Below, piece by piece: positions 11,231-23,689 of a stretch of DNA of 64,000 bases. The first letter of the stretch is position 1. Every line of letters begins with the position of its first letter. This stretch comes from Astyanax mexicanus (taxonomy: Eukaryota > Chordata > Actinopteri > Characiformes > Acestrorhamphidae): contig NC_064425.1 in assembly GCF_023375975.1 (NCBI RefSeq), positions 33,248,344-33,312,343 of the forward strand. The letters run 5' to 3'. Below the pieces are notes generated by a model that worked only from the letters and a program-made list of their open reading frames with translations, made no database searches and had not been told where the DNA came from. The translations under genes were made by a program, and so were the position numbers.

Positions 11231-12108
11231 AGATTGACCTCCTCAGTCACAGTTACAACAAGATCAAATATACAGAAAAAATAATGAAGGAAATGAATTT
11301 TGGTCTTCTCACGATCTTCAGAAGAACCATCTGATGTCACTTCCTGTTGTAGAATGAAACCCAGGGACACAACTAAAATGTGTATTTTAACTTAAATATT
11401 ATGTATTTAGTATGAAAAATATATATATATATTTAAAGCATAGATGTGATTTGGACTTAATGATGCAAAAAAAAAATACATCTCTGAAGGATTTTAATAA
11501 TTATATTTCATGGTGAAGTTTATAGTTAGAGAGTGAGGACAGGAAACAAATGCTATTTTTTCAGTGATCTAAGTAGTTTTTATTAATGCTTTTAATTACA
11601 TAACTTACATTTGCAATTAGGTCAATGTACAATATACTATACTTAATAATAAAATGTATTTTAAAGTTATTTTGTGCGCACATTTATCCATGTAATTTCC
11701 TGGGGACAGAAATGGCACCGATTCATGGGAATATACCTTATGGTGTTCCTAATATTTGGGCAGTGCCACCTTTATGAGTACAACTCTCACCTTTCCCATT
11801 TTGCCTGATACCATATATTTGCACAATAGGTGTGTCCTTCTGTTACTGATACTCAACATCATTGTGTAGTTATTTCCTCTGGGCTACCTAGTCTAAGGTT
11901 ATTGTGTATATCTTATGTAATAAAACAAGATAATGTGAGTGCTGTAGGCTGTAAGAGCAAGTTACTCTTATATTCTCTACTGCTGAGAGTGACTTTATGT
12001 TGGCTAAAGCCCACAGTGTCCATTTGTGCACTAAAATGTGTTTTCTGTTAATATTTCAGTCATTAAAAATCAAAGTTCTTAACTTAAATAAAAGCTACTA
12101 CTCTTTTT
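11231..12108. other. No supported gene
   Basis: AT-rich. The stretch 11940-12010 resembles 57540-57600 (AGAGCAAGTTAC and TTATGTTGGCT blocks). It may be debris of the Harbinger-like family. Confidence 0.25.
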
Positions 12109-12109
12109 T

Positions 12110-12500
12110 ATTATTTCATTTCTTTTTTTATCATTTTTATCCCATTATCTCCCCAATTTATTTATTCTTTATGAGACCAACCCACATATTAGGACTCTCC
12201 CTATCACTAGTGATGCCCCAGCACACCAGGAAGGTGAAGACTGTGAAGCCAGCCACCGCTTCTTTTTAAACTGCTGCTAATGCATCATTGCCAAATAGCA
12301 TCACAGGGCTAACACTCTGATACATCAGCTCACAGATGCCTTGTGCTAATCGACATCACCCTTTGGAGTGATGAGGGGAAAGAGAGAGCGCCATCTACCC
12401 ACTCAGAAAGAGCAAGGCCAATTGTGCTCTTTAGGGCTTCGGTAGCTGATGGCAAGCTGTATAAACAGGATTCGGACCGGTGATCTCCTGATAATAGTGG
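12110..12500 (-). mobile_element. tRNA-derived SINE, copy 1
   Basis: On the minus strand the head carries a B-box-like GGTCCGAATCC near 12470. A body shared with 20785-21185 follows, with blocks GGGTAGATGGCGCTC, GGGTGATGTCGATTAGCA, AAAAGAAGCGGTGGCTGGCT and GCATCACTAGTGATAGGGAG, then an AT-rich tail. The plus-strand reading frame at 11997-12269 is an artefact of this element. Confidence 0.75.
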
Positions 12501-14078
12501 CAGCCGCCTCAGAGCAAAAGCTACTCCTTCTTGATTGTGAATTTCAGTTACACAAACCTAAACAGTACATTTTACTTCAAATTATGTATTGTTTGAATTG
12601 TAATTCTGTGTATTTTATGTACTATTTTATCTGCTTTATCTAAGTATATCTACAGTAAATGATTAGATACTCAGTACAGTTTCTTAAGCTAATTAAACTT
12701 AAGTGTCAGTGAACTATATTAAAGGCACTGGGTTTGCATCCTTTTTAAAGTAAGGTTAACTAATTGGATTTTAAAGTGTACAACCTCCCTCTGAGGATAG
12801 GCCTACGGATCATTATGGGATGCTTCACAGCCCACTGGGAAACCCTGTTGTAAATCATGTGGTAATTGTCAGTTTTTGTTTTCGCAGCTTTAATAAAATG
12901 TTGGATCTCTTATATAAGGTAAAGTTTAACTTGACTAATAAAGAACCAGTAAAGCTTTCAGCCCCAGACACAAGCTTTTATTCTAAGTGCCAGAAAAGCA
13001 CTATGTTCAATCTGTTATCGGCTGGTAATAAACATCTCTGAATGGAAAAGGTGTTTAAAAGTATATTCCATTGGGAAAAATTCACCAGTTGCATTTTAAG
13101 AAAAAAAAAAGTTTCTCCCATTAAAACCTGACCATTTCCCCCCAGAGTGATGTGTACTTTCAGGAAGAACCCTTTTTAAAGAGCTGTTTGTGTAAATGAG
13201 CCGCTTTTACAGCGGTCGCCAGAGCAGCTGTTGTGCTAAAGGCTTTACGCTGAAATATATTCCTCTAATCCCTTCAGTCCACGCGGGTTTGGGTTTTTAA
13301 CTGCGGGGCTGATTGTGTTCTGGGACTGTGGTGCTGGGAGTGTAGGCACACCGATTAAGTTAACAGTGTTTGGGGTTGGAAATTAGTAAAATAATACAGA
13401 AAAAGATCATTTAATTTAACCCTACACCTAATAACACATACAGCCCCACCCATATTTTATTCACCCTATACCTTAATCAGCAGGGATCTCACCTCTCCAG
13501 CAACATCCGTGATCCTAACACATATTGAAATCAGGCTTTTTTAGGCTTACTCTTTTTGGGCAGGATTTGCCCCTAAATTCTTTCTTTCATAGTACATCAG
13601 TTCAGTGTAGTTCTGCTGCTCCATGGAACAAAAACAGTGAACATATAGGCACTAGCCCTGTTTGATTTACTCACGGTGGGCAAACATCTGTCAAAAAACA
13701 TATTGAGGTGAGTTTTCAAGGGTCTTTGTTTTACTGCTATAGATAATGATACATTCATGGACATTAATAGCTGCTCGCTGTCCTATTATATTGATGTCCT
13801 TTAAGATGAGTGAGTTCAAACAACCTGTGGGCTTGCTTAAAGGTATAATAAATGACAAAAAACATGACATATTTTTTGAAAATATGTCAGAAACCACATT
13901 TTTTATTTTTTATTTAATAGTTGCTATTAACAGCCTCTGCTGTTTTCTTCCTCAAACTCATGACCTGCTTTTTATCACTAAAAAGTACTGGTGTCAAATC
14001 AATTCAAAAATGAATCCAATCAATAAAAACTAAAATCTCTGATTAACTGTGATTAATCACACTTGTTCTTCATAAGAC

Positions 14079-14082
<4 letters not shown>
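12501..14082. other. No supported gene; candidate conserved non-coding block
   Basis: No transposon signature was found. The stretch 13160-13360 (TGAGCCGCTTTTACAGCGGT region) looks complex and non-repetitive and could be a conserved element. That impression is untested. Confidence 0.25.

Positions 14083-14152
<70 letters not shown>
14083..14152. repeat. TA microsatellite
   Basis: About 70 bp of uninterrupted TA dinucleotides. Confidence 0.95.
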
Positions 14153-14155
<3 letters not shown>

Positions 14156-14904
14156 GATGTTTAAATGTATATAAAAGAATGGATGTAAGAAATGTAAAAT
14201 GCAATTATATTTATATTAGTGGTGTCAATTAAAATACTAGTGTATATTTGTATTTATCAGGGGAGATAAAGCCAATGTGTTTTTTTAACTTAATTTGCTG
14301 AGTATAAAAATCTCAGGATATGTTTGGTATGCACACATGCTCAATGGGGGGATGACCATTTAAATGGCCTGAGGGACATATGTAATGGCCAGTATTCAGT
14401 AATGTATACACTGTCCCTTTAAAAGCCTGTCACGCTAAGTGCGCAAGCAGAATGCTGAGAGCATAGAGAGCCTGTTAGGCTTTACCATGGAGACCACCGG
14501 ACCGAGCTCCTTTCCTTTATTTATTAATTTTATTTCTGTAAGTAACTCTTAAAATGTGCTTTGGTGATGCATTTGCTCATGTATGAATTACTACTACTTA
14601 GTGTTTCACACTGCACACCGGTGGGATGTCTCTGTCACTGTATTGTACGCGTTGGAGCGTTTCAGTCTGTGTTGGGTGGGGGCGGGGCAAATTACAGCAA
14701 AAGTTGGGGTCAAAATTGGTTTAGTAATTAACTTGCATGCATAAAAAAAAAACGCCTTACTGATTTGACAGCACTACTCTAAAAAGTAACTGAACTGATT
14801 TCTCATTTACAATTATTTAAAAAATTTTATGAGAGACATATGCAGCATCATATATTTCATGCATCAGCTGTCTTGAAGGAGACTGAATTAAAGTATTGCT
14901 ATAT
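14153..14904. other. No supported gene
   Basis: Mixed AT-rich sequence with no recognised element or frame. Confidence 0.25.
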
Positions 14905-15190
14905 TGGCAACAAAAAAATAAAGATGCTCCACTGACTGATTAAAACCCTAACACTGAAAAAGATGTCCATTACTATCCTAGCCATGCATGTGCACCAAAT
15001 GTACAACCTGCTTGTTACATATGCACAATTTTACCTAATGATATTCACCTAGCATTAGAATTAGTACATGCCTTTGACATTTGACATACCGTCGTTACGA
15101 TAGCGTTAATACGCACTGAAACACCCTAAATCAAGCTGCACGGTGCACGATTGATGGCTCCCCTATAGATCAATAAAATAGAACCCTATG
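14905..15190 (-). mobile_element. Harbinger-like element fragment, copy 3
   Basis: It contains the family end CCACTGACTGATTAAAACCC, the AAGATGTCCATTACTATCC block (compare 3220-3250) and the inverse of the CGTAACGACGGGAAAAG region. The Myb-like exon is missing. Confidence 0.45.
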
Positions 15191-15864
15191 TGGTTTCTGA
15201 CTGTCCAGACTTTTAATAACCCTCCTGATATATACACATATATACATATGCCAAATGTTTTATGTGGGCTAGCAGTCTGAATGTAATTAAACATTATTCA
15301 GCCTTCAAAAGACAAACCCATGAGTAGAGTCAGAACCAGAACTGGTAGAGCAGAACTGTAACTGATGATACAGCGGGCCGAAATCAATGCGGCAAAGCGT
15401 CCTACCTTCAGAACAGCAGCATCTGAGCTTTCTCCTGCTTTGGCCTAATTATCCTGAAACTTCAAGGTGTTTAGGGTGGATTTTAGCTCCTTGGGGGACA
15501 TAAAAGGACAGTTATCCATTATGTAAGAAATCCACAGGATACCTATTAGCACGGGGAGAACTGGGCTTTATAATTATCAGAGCCTGGAAGGACATGTTCC
15601 TCTTTGAAGAGAATTAAAGGTGCTCTCTGTGATCTTACAGCAGAGAAGAGGAGGGGCTACAAGATCTGCAATCAAGATAAAACATGCTATTGGAACAGCA
15701 TTGATTGATTTTGGAGCATAGGTGCTGCATCTGAAATAGCCCTTCACAAAACTCACATCAGAGTATTCTACACATTCCCAGCCTGTCAGACCTGCCTGTC
15801 CATGCACTGTAAGGTGTTTCTGGAGTGCTTTATGTTTCTTAGAATAGTGGCTACAAAATCATTT
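15191..15864. other. No supported gene; unique-looking DNA
   Basis: Sequence of balanced composition, no repeat signature, no convincing frame. Confidence 0.25.
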
Positions 15865-16728
15865 TTTTCTATGCTCTTCCATTCGATAAATACCATTCCA
15901 AACTCCACTGGCTACCAGTTGCTGCTTGCATCAAATTCAAAGCTCTTACAATCGCCTACAAGGTGATGACAGAACAGCTCCTTCCTACCTGCACTCACTC
16001 CTGAAGGCTTATGCTACCTCCCGGCCGCTGCGCTCCTCCAATGAACATCGCCTCACTTTACCAAACAAACATTCACACAAAGCAATCCAGACTGTTCTCA
16101 TACAGAGTTCCCCAATGGTGGAACAAACTACCTTCCACTACCAGATCAGAAGAATCTCTCGCTATCTTTAATAAACTCCTGAAGACAGAGCTCTTCAAAG
16201 AGCACTTACTCTCCTAACACCTCTAACCAACTACCTCCTACTACCAGATCAGGAGAATATCTCGCTATCTTTAATAAACTCCTGAAGACAGAGCTCTTCA
16301 AAGAGCACTTACTCTCCTAACACCTCTAACTAACTACCTTCTACTACCAGATCAGGAGAATATCTCACTATCTTTAATAATAAACTCCTGAAGACAGAGC
16401 TCTTCAAAGAACACTTACTCTCCTAACACCTCTAACTAACTACCTTCTACTACCAGATCAGGAGAATCTCTCACTTTCTTTAATAAACTCCTGAAGACAG
16501 AGCTCTTCAAAGAACACTTACTCTCCTAACACCTCTAACACACTAACTACTCTAACCTCATTTTCTTCTTCCCCTCCTTCACTCCTCTATCCCATTATTT
16601 CAATTTGACCTCCTTTAGACCCTATTTAAAGATGTTTTTACCTTTAACTTATATTACTTTTGTAGTTCACTATTGTAAGTCGCTTTGGACAAAAGCGTCT
16701 GCCAAATGTAATGTAATGTAATGTATAA
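15865..16728 (+). mobile_element. L2-type LINE 3' end with a quadruplicated 103-bp block
   Basis: The frame encodes the C-terminal tail typical of L2-type LINE reverse transcriptases (LPVAACIKFKALTIAYK in one frame; QWWNKLPSTTRSEESLAIF in the next, after a frameshift). The 3' UTR ends TCGCTTTGGACAAAAGCGTC and then an (ATGTA)n tail. The CTACCAGATC landmark occurs at 16138, 16241, 16344 and 16450: one 103-bp coding/UTR block is present four times. The related copy at the right edge of the window has it once. Confidence 0.85.
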
Positions 16729-17362
16729 AAAAGATGACGAAATTGTCCGCCATATTGTAAAATTTGCAACCAAAATCTGTGCAGTAGACCTGTCCCTTCT
16801 CCCAGGCCAAAAGTCTCAGCCTGCCTTCATTGAGTTTAAAGGAGAACTCTGGTGTGAAATGGATTTTGGGTGTATTAAAATGTAATTAAAAGTACTTACC
16901 TTTTGTTGAATAGCCCACTGCTGTTCTCCCGCAGCTTTCTGAGATTCAATATTTTGTGCACTTTGCCCAAACAGGATTTAGAATGAGTGAGATGGGGCAT
17001 ATAATGCCCCTGCAGATAAATCACTTTTTCCACCATCATCCAGACTTAAAGTAGCTCCACACTTAATTGGTAGAATTCGGAGAGCCCTGACAGGAGAACC
17101 CCGACATCTAAAATGAGGCACTATGAACTTTAAAGCAAGGTGTTTTTTTAAAAGCCACAGTTTACATCCCATTGCGTAGGTAAGCTTAAATGGTACCACT
17201 TTAAAATAAGACTACAATTATAAAGGGTTTATAAATGGTTTACAATTAATTTATTAATAATTACTAATTAGGTTGTAAATGCCCTAAAAATAATTAATAA
17301 TCAGTTATAACACATACATAGAAAGGGCAACAATATAGATGGCTGTGGGTTCATTTTCACAG
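16729..17362. other. DNA-element ends, no gene
   Basis: At 16838 the sequence TTTAAAGGAGAACTCTGGTG resembles the terminus of a non-autonomous DNA transposon. At 17189 GGTACCACTTTAAAATAAGA resembles another. Neither has a matching second end here. The last ~60 bases are the left part of a Harbinger-like copy interrupted by the LTR that follows. Confidence 0.35.
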
Positions 17363-17925
17363 TGTCACGCATACCAAAGACTCTGTAGTTCTCATCTCTA
17401 ACTCTGCTGTTCCCGTCTATGGACAATCCCTGGTCTGGAACTACACCTCCCAGCATGCTCCTGACAACACCACGTGTTCGGACTCAGCCAACTGCGGCTC
17501 ATTCGTGCGGTCTACGTCACCGGAATTCTAGATTGTGTTCAGGTGTTAGTAATTTAGTTTCGATATAAATACCTGTCTGTTTGTCTTGTTTTTCGCGAGG
17601 TATTTTCCCTGTTTCACCAGCGATATACTGAGTGTTATTTTCCTGTCTGTATTTTCTGTGTATGACCCTTGTTTTGTTCGTTTCGACTACGTTTCTGCCT
17701 TATCCTTTTGCTCTGTTTATGTTTGTGATTTCCTGGTTTATTGAACTCTGCTTCTGGCTAATGGTTTCATTTTCAGTTTGTGATTCGGCTCGAATGAATT
17801 GGTTTGTTGCTACTCTGGTTTTGACCCACGCCTGTTGTTCGACTACGCTCTCTGTTTACGAGCCTCGTAATAAAGCCTCGTTTTGTTTTTACCGCGAACG
17901 TCTGACTCCCGTCTGTGGCGTTACA
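17363..17925 (+). mobile_element. Solo LTR with CACAG target duplication
   Basis: It starts TGTCACGC and ends GGCGTTACA. A perfect 5-bp direct repeat CACAG flanks it at 17358-17362 and 17926-17930. AATAAA occurs near 17867 in the sense of the LTR. It interrupts a minus-strand Harbinger-like copy: joining the flanks restores TTCACAG-CGTGAACGAGCAGG, as seen in the uninterrupted copies. The hydrophobic frame 17632-17961 is LTR sequence read through into the flank. Confidence 0.85.
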
Positions 17926-18075
17926 CACAGCGTGAACGAGCAGGTCTGTTTCCTCTGCTGACAAGCATTGGATACATTCAGGTAGCTGCGCTGTTAAAAT
18001 AGCAATCCACCAAAATCAGAGCGCACCTGACTTTAAGGGAATGGAAAGTTATGCCCAAAACACAACTGAATTCTG
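17926..18075 (-). mobile_element. Harbinger-like element, copy 4 (right part)
   Basis: On the minus strand it encodes MSAEETDLLVHAV, the best-preserved example in the window of the Myb/SANT-like exon start. It is cut by the LTR insertion. The preceding minus-strand sequence has the family's CTTTAAGGGAATGG region. Confidence 0.55.
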
Positions 18076-18774
18076 TTTTAATTTATATTTAATATTTTTT
18101 TTTTTACACCACATCCCAACTTCTTCAGAATTGGGGCTGTAGATCTACAAATTATTACAACCTCAGATTTTGGAGGAAATCAGTTTCATTAGCTCTCTTG
18201 GCATCAGCATCAGGGTCAATTGCATCCCTCTCGAGTCTGAGCCATTTTCTTCACGCCAACTGTAAGGCAATAACCCCAGTGCTGTTCATTATATGGAGTG
18301 CTGGGTAATTTATTGCTGCAGCGCAACACATTAGTTCTTTAATCAGCATTTAATTCTTTAAATGTGAAATAGAATGCACATAATGAGTGCTGTGATTTGC
18401 TCTTGAATGTATAAATAGTAAGCACATGCTTTGGGTTGGGCTGAAAAATGCCTTGATGTGGTTTAGAGAGTAAGAGAGGGTTGGAGTAGAATAGAATAAA
18501 ATTAAAAATAAAACAAAGCTTCATTGTCACAACACAGCAGGAACAAAATCTATCAAACTCACAATAAAACAGATAAAAAATACCCAATTCCAAATCACAT
18601 TTCAGAGTTCACCAATCACATTTATGCAAATATTTGATTATATCTTTTCATGAGATAACACTAAAGAAGTGAAAGCTCCCTCTCCAGTGTCATGTTATTT
18701 GTTAAAGTTAACTGGGTTCCATGGCTGTTACATTTGTTGTTTTGGTTTCAAGTCTCTCATTCTAGCCACTGGAT
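18076..18774. other. No supported gene
   Basis: The stretch at 18480-18560 (AGAATAGAATAAAATTAAAA followed by CTTCATTGTCACAACA) resembles a minus-strand LINE 3' end. The rest is unassigned. Confidence 0.3.
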
Positions 18775-18855
18775 ATTAGACATTGCACCTCATGGCAAAG
18801 AACACTCTGAGGATGTGAGAAACAGAATTGTTGCACTCCACAAAGATGGTCTAGT
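18775..18855 (+). pseudogene. Tc1-like transposase N-terminal scrap
   Basis: It encodes KEHSEDVRNRIVALHKDGL, the start of a Tc1-like helix-turn-helix. At 18856 it passes into CAGCGATTCTTAGCTGGTAG, which looks like the terminus of a hAT-type non-autonomous element. Confidence 0.6.
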
Positions 18856-19059
18856 CCAGCGATTCTTAGCTGGTAGGTTGCAAAAGAAAAGGGGGTCATG
18901 GACAGCTTGTAGAAAAGAAATATATTTAAAAAAAGTAAAAATAATTAATGCTGATTTTGGTACAGCTTAAGTCAAAGCAAAGAAACAGGTTGAACACTAA
19001 GCATGATCTGAGAGTAACTCCCTCTCCTGTCACCTCAGACTTTAAAACTCTTATCTAAT

Positions 19060-19190
19060 CAAAAGTAAAGTACATTCTCAATTGTCTGGACAGGACTAGT
19101 TTCTCAGGTGGAGGTCTGTGAAAATGTTTCACACTTCTACTCTTGCATCTGGACTGAAAAAACACACCAAAACAGCCTAGAGTTCAAAGG
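19060..19190 (-). mobile_element. Fragments of two MITE ends
   Basis: Bases 19075-19125 match the terminus of the palindromic MITE at 61889 (GGACTAGTTTCTCAGG type). Bases 19146-19190 are the minus-strand copy of the piggyBac-like left end seen at 6700. Confidence 0.5.
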
Positions 19191-19317
19191 GTTCAGAAAC
19201 AAAGACCATTTAAAGACCTCTTCATAGTTAATGTATTTAGGGCTGTTATGTATGTTGATGTAAATGCTGTGTTTTTGTTTTTTGCTCAAGTATTCGCTAC
19301 AGTGATGCAAATGATAT

Positions 19318-19540
19318 ATGATCGATGATCTGTGGAGCATTTCATACAAGAGTCGATCACCCCTAGTAGTGATACGAGAGACACTTACAGCTCAGTTATA
19401 TGTGCAGAACATCCTGCAGACTCATGTGTTGCTGCCTCTCATGGCAGAACTTCCAACTGATAGCAGCATTTTTCAGCAGGATAATGCTCATCCACACACA
19501 GCACGAGTTTCCCAGGAATGTCTTTACCAGATTTAAACAC
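19318..19540 (+). pseudogene. Tc1-like transposase catalytic-domain fragment
   Basis: The frame contains TLTAQLYVQNILQTHVLLPL and FQQDNAHPHTARVS, the second catalytic-aspartate region of Tc1-like transposases. It is only about 70 codons, with no start or termini. Confidence 0.8.
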
Positions 19541-20784
19541 TTCTTTATCCTCCCCATCTCTAGATTTATTTATCACCAATCCAACATTTATGAGATCAGC
19601 TAGGACGCTGCAGCTTCAGCAACTTAAGAGTGTAGAGCTACAGGATCTACAGGTCCAGCTGTAGCAACATCTGTGAGTAAATGTGCTGCAGGATCCATAC
19701 AGAACCTGAAAACCTCCATACCTAACCTTATTAATCTCATATACTAAACTAGAATCTTCTTTAAATTACAATACAGTTTCATGAACGCAATAAACTAATT
19801 AATAAACTCTAATATTGTAATGACTCTAATATATCATCATTACATTCACACAGATAAAGATGTGTTACATTCCAACTCCCAACTTCTTAGTGCATTATTT
19901 ATATGTTTTGATTTAGTGTATTTATAGCAGAGATATATATGTATATACAGGAAACGCTAGAGCAAATGTTTGGTGCAGTTGGTTGAGGAAGCAGAAGGTT
20001 CTGTGTGCTCGCCACTTTTTTCCATCATTAATAAGATGGTTTTAGGTCATCTGTTCTGTGGGAGTTACGGCTATAAATACTGATGAAAGCAGGGGAGAAT
20101 GAGAGCGAGATGGAGGGATGAGGAGGTTTCTATGAAGAGGGTTCTGGTCACAAAGAAAGCAGTATATGCTTAGCACATTCTCAAAAGCTAAAAACATATA
20201 TATCCTATTTAAAACCAATTTTACCTAGGAATTATTTACAACTTTTATTAGTTGTACTTAAGACTGGAAATGTATAGCGTTGCTGTCCAGTGATAAACAA
20301 GTCCATTTCATCTCCATTTTTGACATTTTTAAGTTTTCTATTTAATTTGAACATACAAACTGTCCCTAATTCTATATTTAATTGTCTTAAATGAATGGAC
20401 CAATAGAAATTCTTCAAAATAAAAATAAACTGAAATAAACCCTTTTTTTACATTGACTTCCATTGAAATTTAAAAAAGGTTTTATCTCTCTCCTGTAAAG
20501 ATGCTGCTTTGGAATTATTATTATTATTATTTTTTTTTTATGTTTTTCATTGGACAGCAACGTTAGTTTAATTAACTAAGCAAATTTGTGAAAAGTTCTG
20601 GATTTGAATTGCTGAATTTGTTTAGAGTTTTTTTTTTTCAGAGTATTAATCCAAGGTATTGCATGTATCATCTGCTCAATATTATTTAATTTATTAATAT
20701 ACAAACAGATATACCTGCATTTCAGCCCAAAAACACATTCCAAACCAATTAATTACAGGGTCAATGATGCAGGGTTGATCATTC
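19541..20784. other. No supported gene
   Basis: AT-rich DNA with no recognised elements. Confidence 0.25.
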
Positions 20785-21185
20785 TAAGGCTGTCTAAGTG
20801 CTGCCACTATGATCAGGAGATTGCTGGTTCGAATCCTGGTCATGCAGCTTGCCATCTGCTACCAGAGCCCTGAAAGAGCACATTTGGCCTTGCTCTCTCT
20901 GCGTGGGTAGATGGTGCTCCCTCTCCACACATCACTCTAAAGGGTGATGTCGATCAGCAGAAGGCATCTGTGAGCTGATGTATCAGAACCGAGTGCGCTG
21001 TGATGTTACTCGTTCAAAAAGAAGCGGTGGCTGACTTCACATGTACTGGAAGAGGCATGTCCTAAGTCTTACTCTCCTGGTGTGTTGGTGCATCACTAGT
21101 GATAGGGGGAGTCCTAATGAGTGGGTTGGGTAATTGGCCGTGTAAATTGGGGAGAAAATGGGAAACAAAATATAAATAAAATCAA
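20785..21185 (+). mobile_element. tRNA-derived SINE, copy 2
   Basis: The head has a B-box GGTTCGAATCC at about 20827 and an A-box-like stretch about 40 bp upstream. The ~330-bp body is colinear with the minus-strand copy at 12110-12500. The 3' end is A/T-rich (AAATATAAATAAAATC). The body is long for a tRNA part alone, so it probably includes a LINE-derived or unrelated 3' half. Confidence 0.8.
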
Positions 21186-21689
21186 TATATATATTTTTGG
21201 CCAGTGAATCTCATGTTTACATACTTTAGTTAAGTAGTATCCTCTTTATGTCTGAGAAAACGGTGAACCGCAGTGTGAGTACATGGTCATGACAGCTGGT
21301 ACTAAGTGTCTTGGCAGGTAAAAAACACTAGTGAGATACCGGGAGGAGAATGCTATTGGCCTCTGCCATTCACTTCAGCTGTGTGGTATTTAGTAAGGCA
21401 TATGGCTGGATTAGATTACTCAGTCTAAAGCTGGTTTTGCTTGTGAAGCGTCTGCATACAAATCTGTATTTATACACCAACACCACAAACATTAACTATA
21501 ATATATCATTTCTTATTTTTTCTCCAATTACACACCATTTACATGCCCATAGAATCTATCAATCCTGCTGTAAATAGGAATCCAGCACAATCCAAACACT
21601 TAAAAATCACATAAAAGCAGAAATCTTGTTTAATTGGCTTGGGGTGTAGTGAAATAGCCCACCTCCATTCTCCTCTATCATAACCAAAT
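21186..21689. other. No supported gene
   Basis: AT-rich, nothing recognised. Confidence 0.25.
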
Positions 21690-22695
21690 ACTTATAATAC
21701 TCAAAAATATATATATCATTGATAAGTTACTTTCAATTTTAGTAATTCAGTTCAAAATGTGAAACTTGTACAGTGAAAAAGTATTCAGCCCCCTTGAACT
21801 TTTCAAATCTTTTGCCACAATTCAGGCTTTAAACATAAAGATATGAAATGGTAATTTTTTGTGAATAATCAACAACAAGTGGGACACATTTGTGAAGTGG
21901 AACAAAATTTATTGGATGTTTTAAACTTCTTTTAAAAATAAGAAACTGAAAAGTGGAGCGTGCAATATTATTCAAACCCCTTTACTTTCCGTGCAGCAAA
22001 CTCACTCCAGAAGTTCAGTGAAGGATGTGAATGATCCAATGTTAACCTTAAATGACTGATGATGATAAATAGAATCCACCTTTGTGTAATCAAGTCTCCG
22101 TATGAATGCACCTGCTCTGTGATCGTCTCAGAGTTCTGTTTAAAGCACAGAGAGCATCATGAAGACCAAGGAACACACCAGGCAGGTCCGAGATACTGAG
22201 TATAGTTTTAAAGATTTCCCAAGCTTTAAACATCTCAAGGAGCACTGTGCAAGAGATCATATTGAAATGGAAGGAGTATCAGACCACTGCAAATCTACCA
22301 AGAGTTCAAGGTGGCTGAATACTTTTGCAAGGCACTGTAGATGTATTACACACAAAGTGATCTATTTTAAGCATTTATTTCATTTATTGTTTGATTATGA
22401 AGCTTACAGCCAATGAAAACCCAAAAATCTGTTTTATCAGAAAATTTGAATATTGTATAAGACCAGTTGGTACTTTTGGCAGTGTGGGCAGTGTGCCAAG
22501 TCCTGCTAGAAAATGAATTGTGCATCTTCATAAAATTTTAAGCAGAGGGAAGCATGAAGTGCTGTAAGATTTTATTGGAAAACAAAACTGCACTGATTTT
22601 AGACTTGATAAAACACACAGTGGATCAACAGCAGCAGATGACATGACTCTCCAAACCATCACTGATTGGTGGAAACTTCACTCTAGACCTCAAGC
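21690..22695 (-). pseudogene. Tc1-like relic (family C) split by a MITE
   Basis: The left flank AGTAATTCAGTTCAAAATGT and the right part (from about 22340) match the family C copy at 41440-41860. On the minus strand, 22440-22695 corresponds to the Tc1 catalytic-domain region, with a reading like VKFPPISDG in a shifted frame. The 21771-22337 MITE sits inside it at a TA. Confidence 0.65.
21771..22337 (+). mobile_element. Tc1-like deletion MITE (family B), nested
   Basis: TA flanks both sides (21769-21770 and 22338-22339). The inverted termini share AAAAGTATTCAGCC and CCTTGAACT; the left end has lost six bases relative to the right (CAGTG-CCTTGC). The interior keeps the transposase start (MKTKEHTRQVRD) and the first helices, then jumps to the right terminus, so there is no catalytic domain. 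The Tc1 at 50530-51960 has a related N-terminus. Confidence 0.88.
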
Positions 22696-22784
22696 AGCTT
22701 ACAGCACTTCTCCTGCACCAACTGCAGTGTTCAAAGCAGTTTCCAGTGTACGTGTGTAGGGTCCTCGTGAAATGGCTTAGACCC

Positions 22785-22935
22785 AATCCCATTTTACCCC
22801 TTGGCCCTACCACTTACCCCTGCCCCTCTGTTTTGCACGTTCACACGAAGGGGTAGGGGTGTCCTGATGCCTTTTAGGTTGGAGGTTAGGGGAAGGTTAG
22901 GGGAAGGAATAGGGCTCGTTAGCCCTTCATACAGA
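22785..22935. repeat. Probable DNA-element terminus, CCCCTTG/GGGGTAGGGG type
   Basis: A locally inverted, C-rich/G-rich stretch (TACCCCTTGGCCCTACC; GAAGGGGTAGGGGTGTC). It has the look of a short fish MITE. The boundaries are not determined. Confidence 0.35.
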
Positions 22936-23689
22936 GATTTTTCAGAGGCACACTTCAAACCGAGGGTTATGAGAATCACTGGTAAGATGGTGGAACAAAC
23001 AGGTGCTGCCAGCCTTCAGTTGTGTTTCTGAACTTTCGAATCGGACAGTTCTTCGTGCCTGACACTCTGGCTGAAACTCCACCCTCTTTCACTAGGTCTG
23101 CCTAACAACAGAGCGATCTATATTCTGATTGGCTCAACGAGAGTACATTATAATATATAGCCAATGGATTGGCAAGCGTGAGAAATACCATGTGTTGCGT
23201 GTGAACTTGCTGAGGTGCGTGTGTCACACACTCAAAGCGTGAGACTTGAGAACACTGCATCTAATATTTTAAACCTTTCAGGCAGTATTTGTTCAGATCA
23301 CCCCATAAAACATTTTTACTGGCATAGGTTTCTATGATTTACTTTTTTTTCTTTACTGTTAAAAAGTTATGGTCATATAGGTGACTATAAACTGTATTTT
23401 TATAGTTTTACTGTTCATTATTATTTTTTAACTTGCCATTGCTATGCTTTAACTGATATTTACAGGTTTTTATAACATTCAAGCAGATTGTTTAATGATA
23501 AAAATACTTACACCACATGCTTTCACAGGTTTGATGTGGAAGTTTTAAAAGCTGACAGCTCTGTCCGGTGAGACGGGTGCATTTTGTATTGCATGAGGAC
23601 GTTATTGCCTCGTTATTCCACGCGCGAGCATATGTGCGCCGGCGCATCCGCTATTTTTTTTTTTTTTTCATTCAGACAATTGTTTTTTT
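22936..23689. other. No supported gene
   Basis: Unassigned AT-rich DNA with a short CpG-containing stretch near 23570-23650. Confidence 0.25.

Noticed and set aside
20785..20860. A tRNA gene
   Set aside because: A B-box is present, but no cloverleaf could be assembled and the sequence continues into a repeated SINE body.
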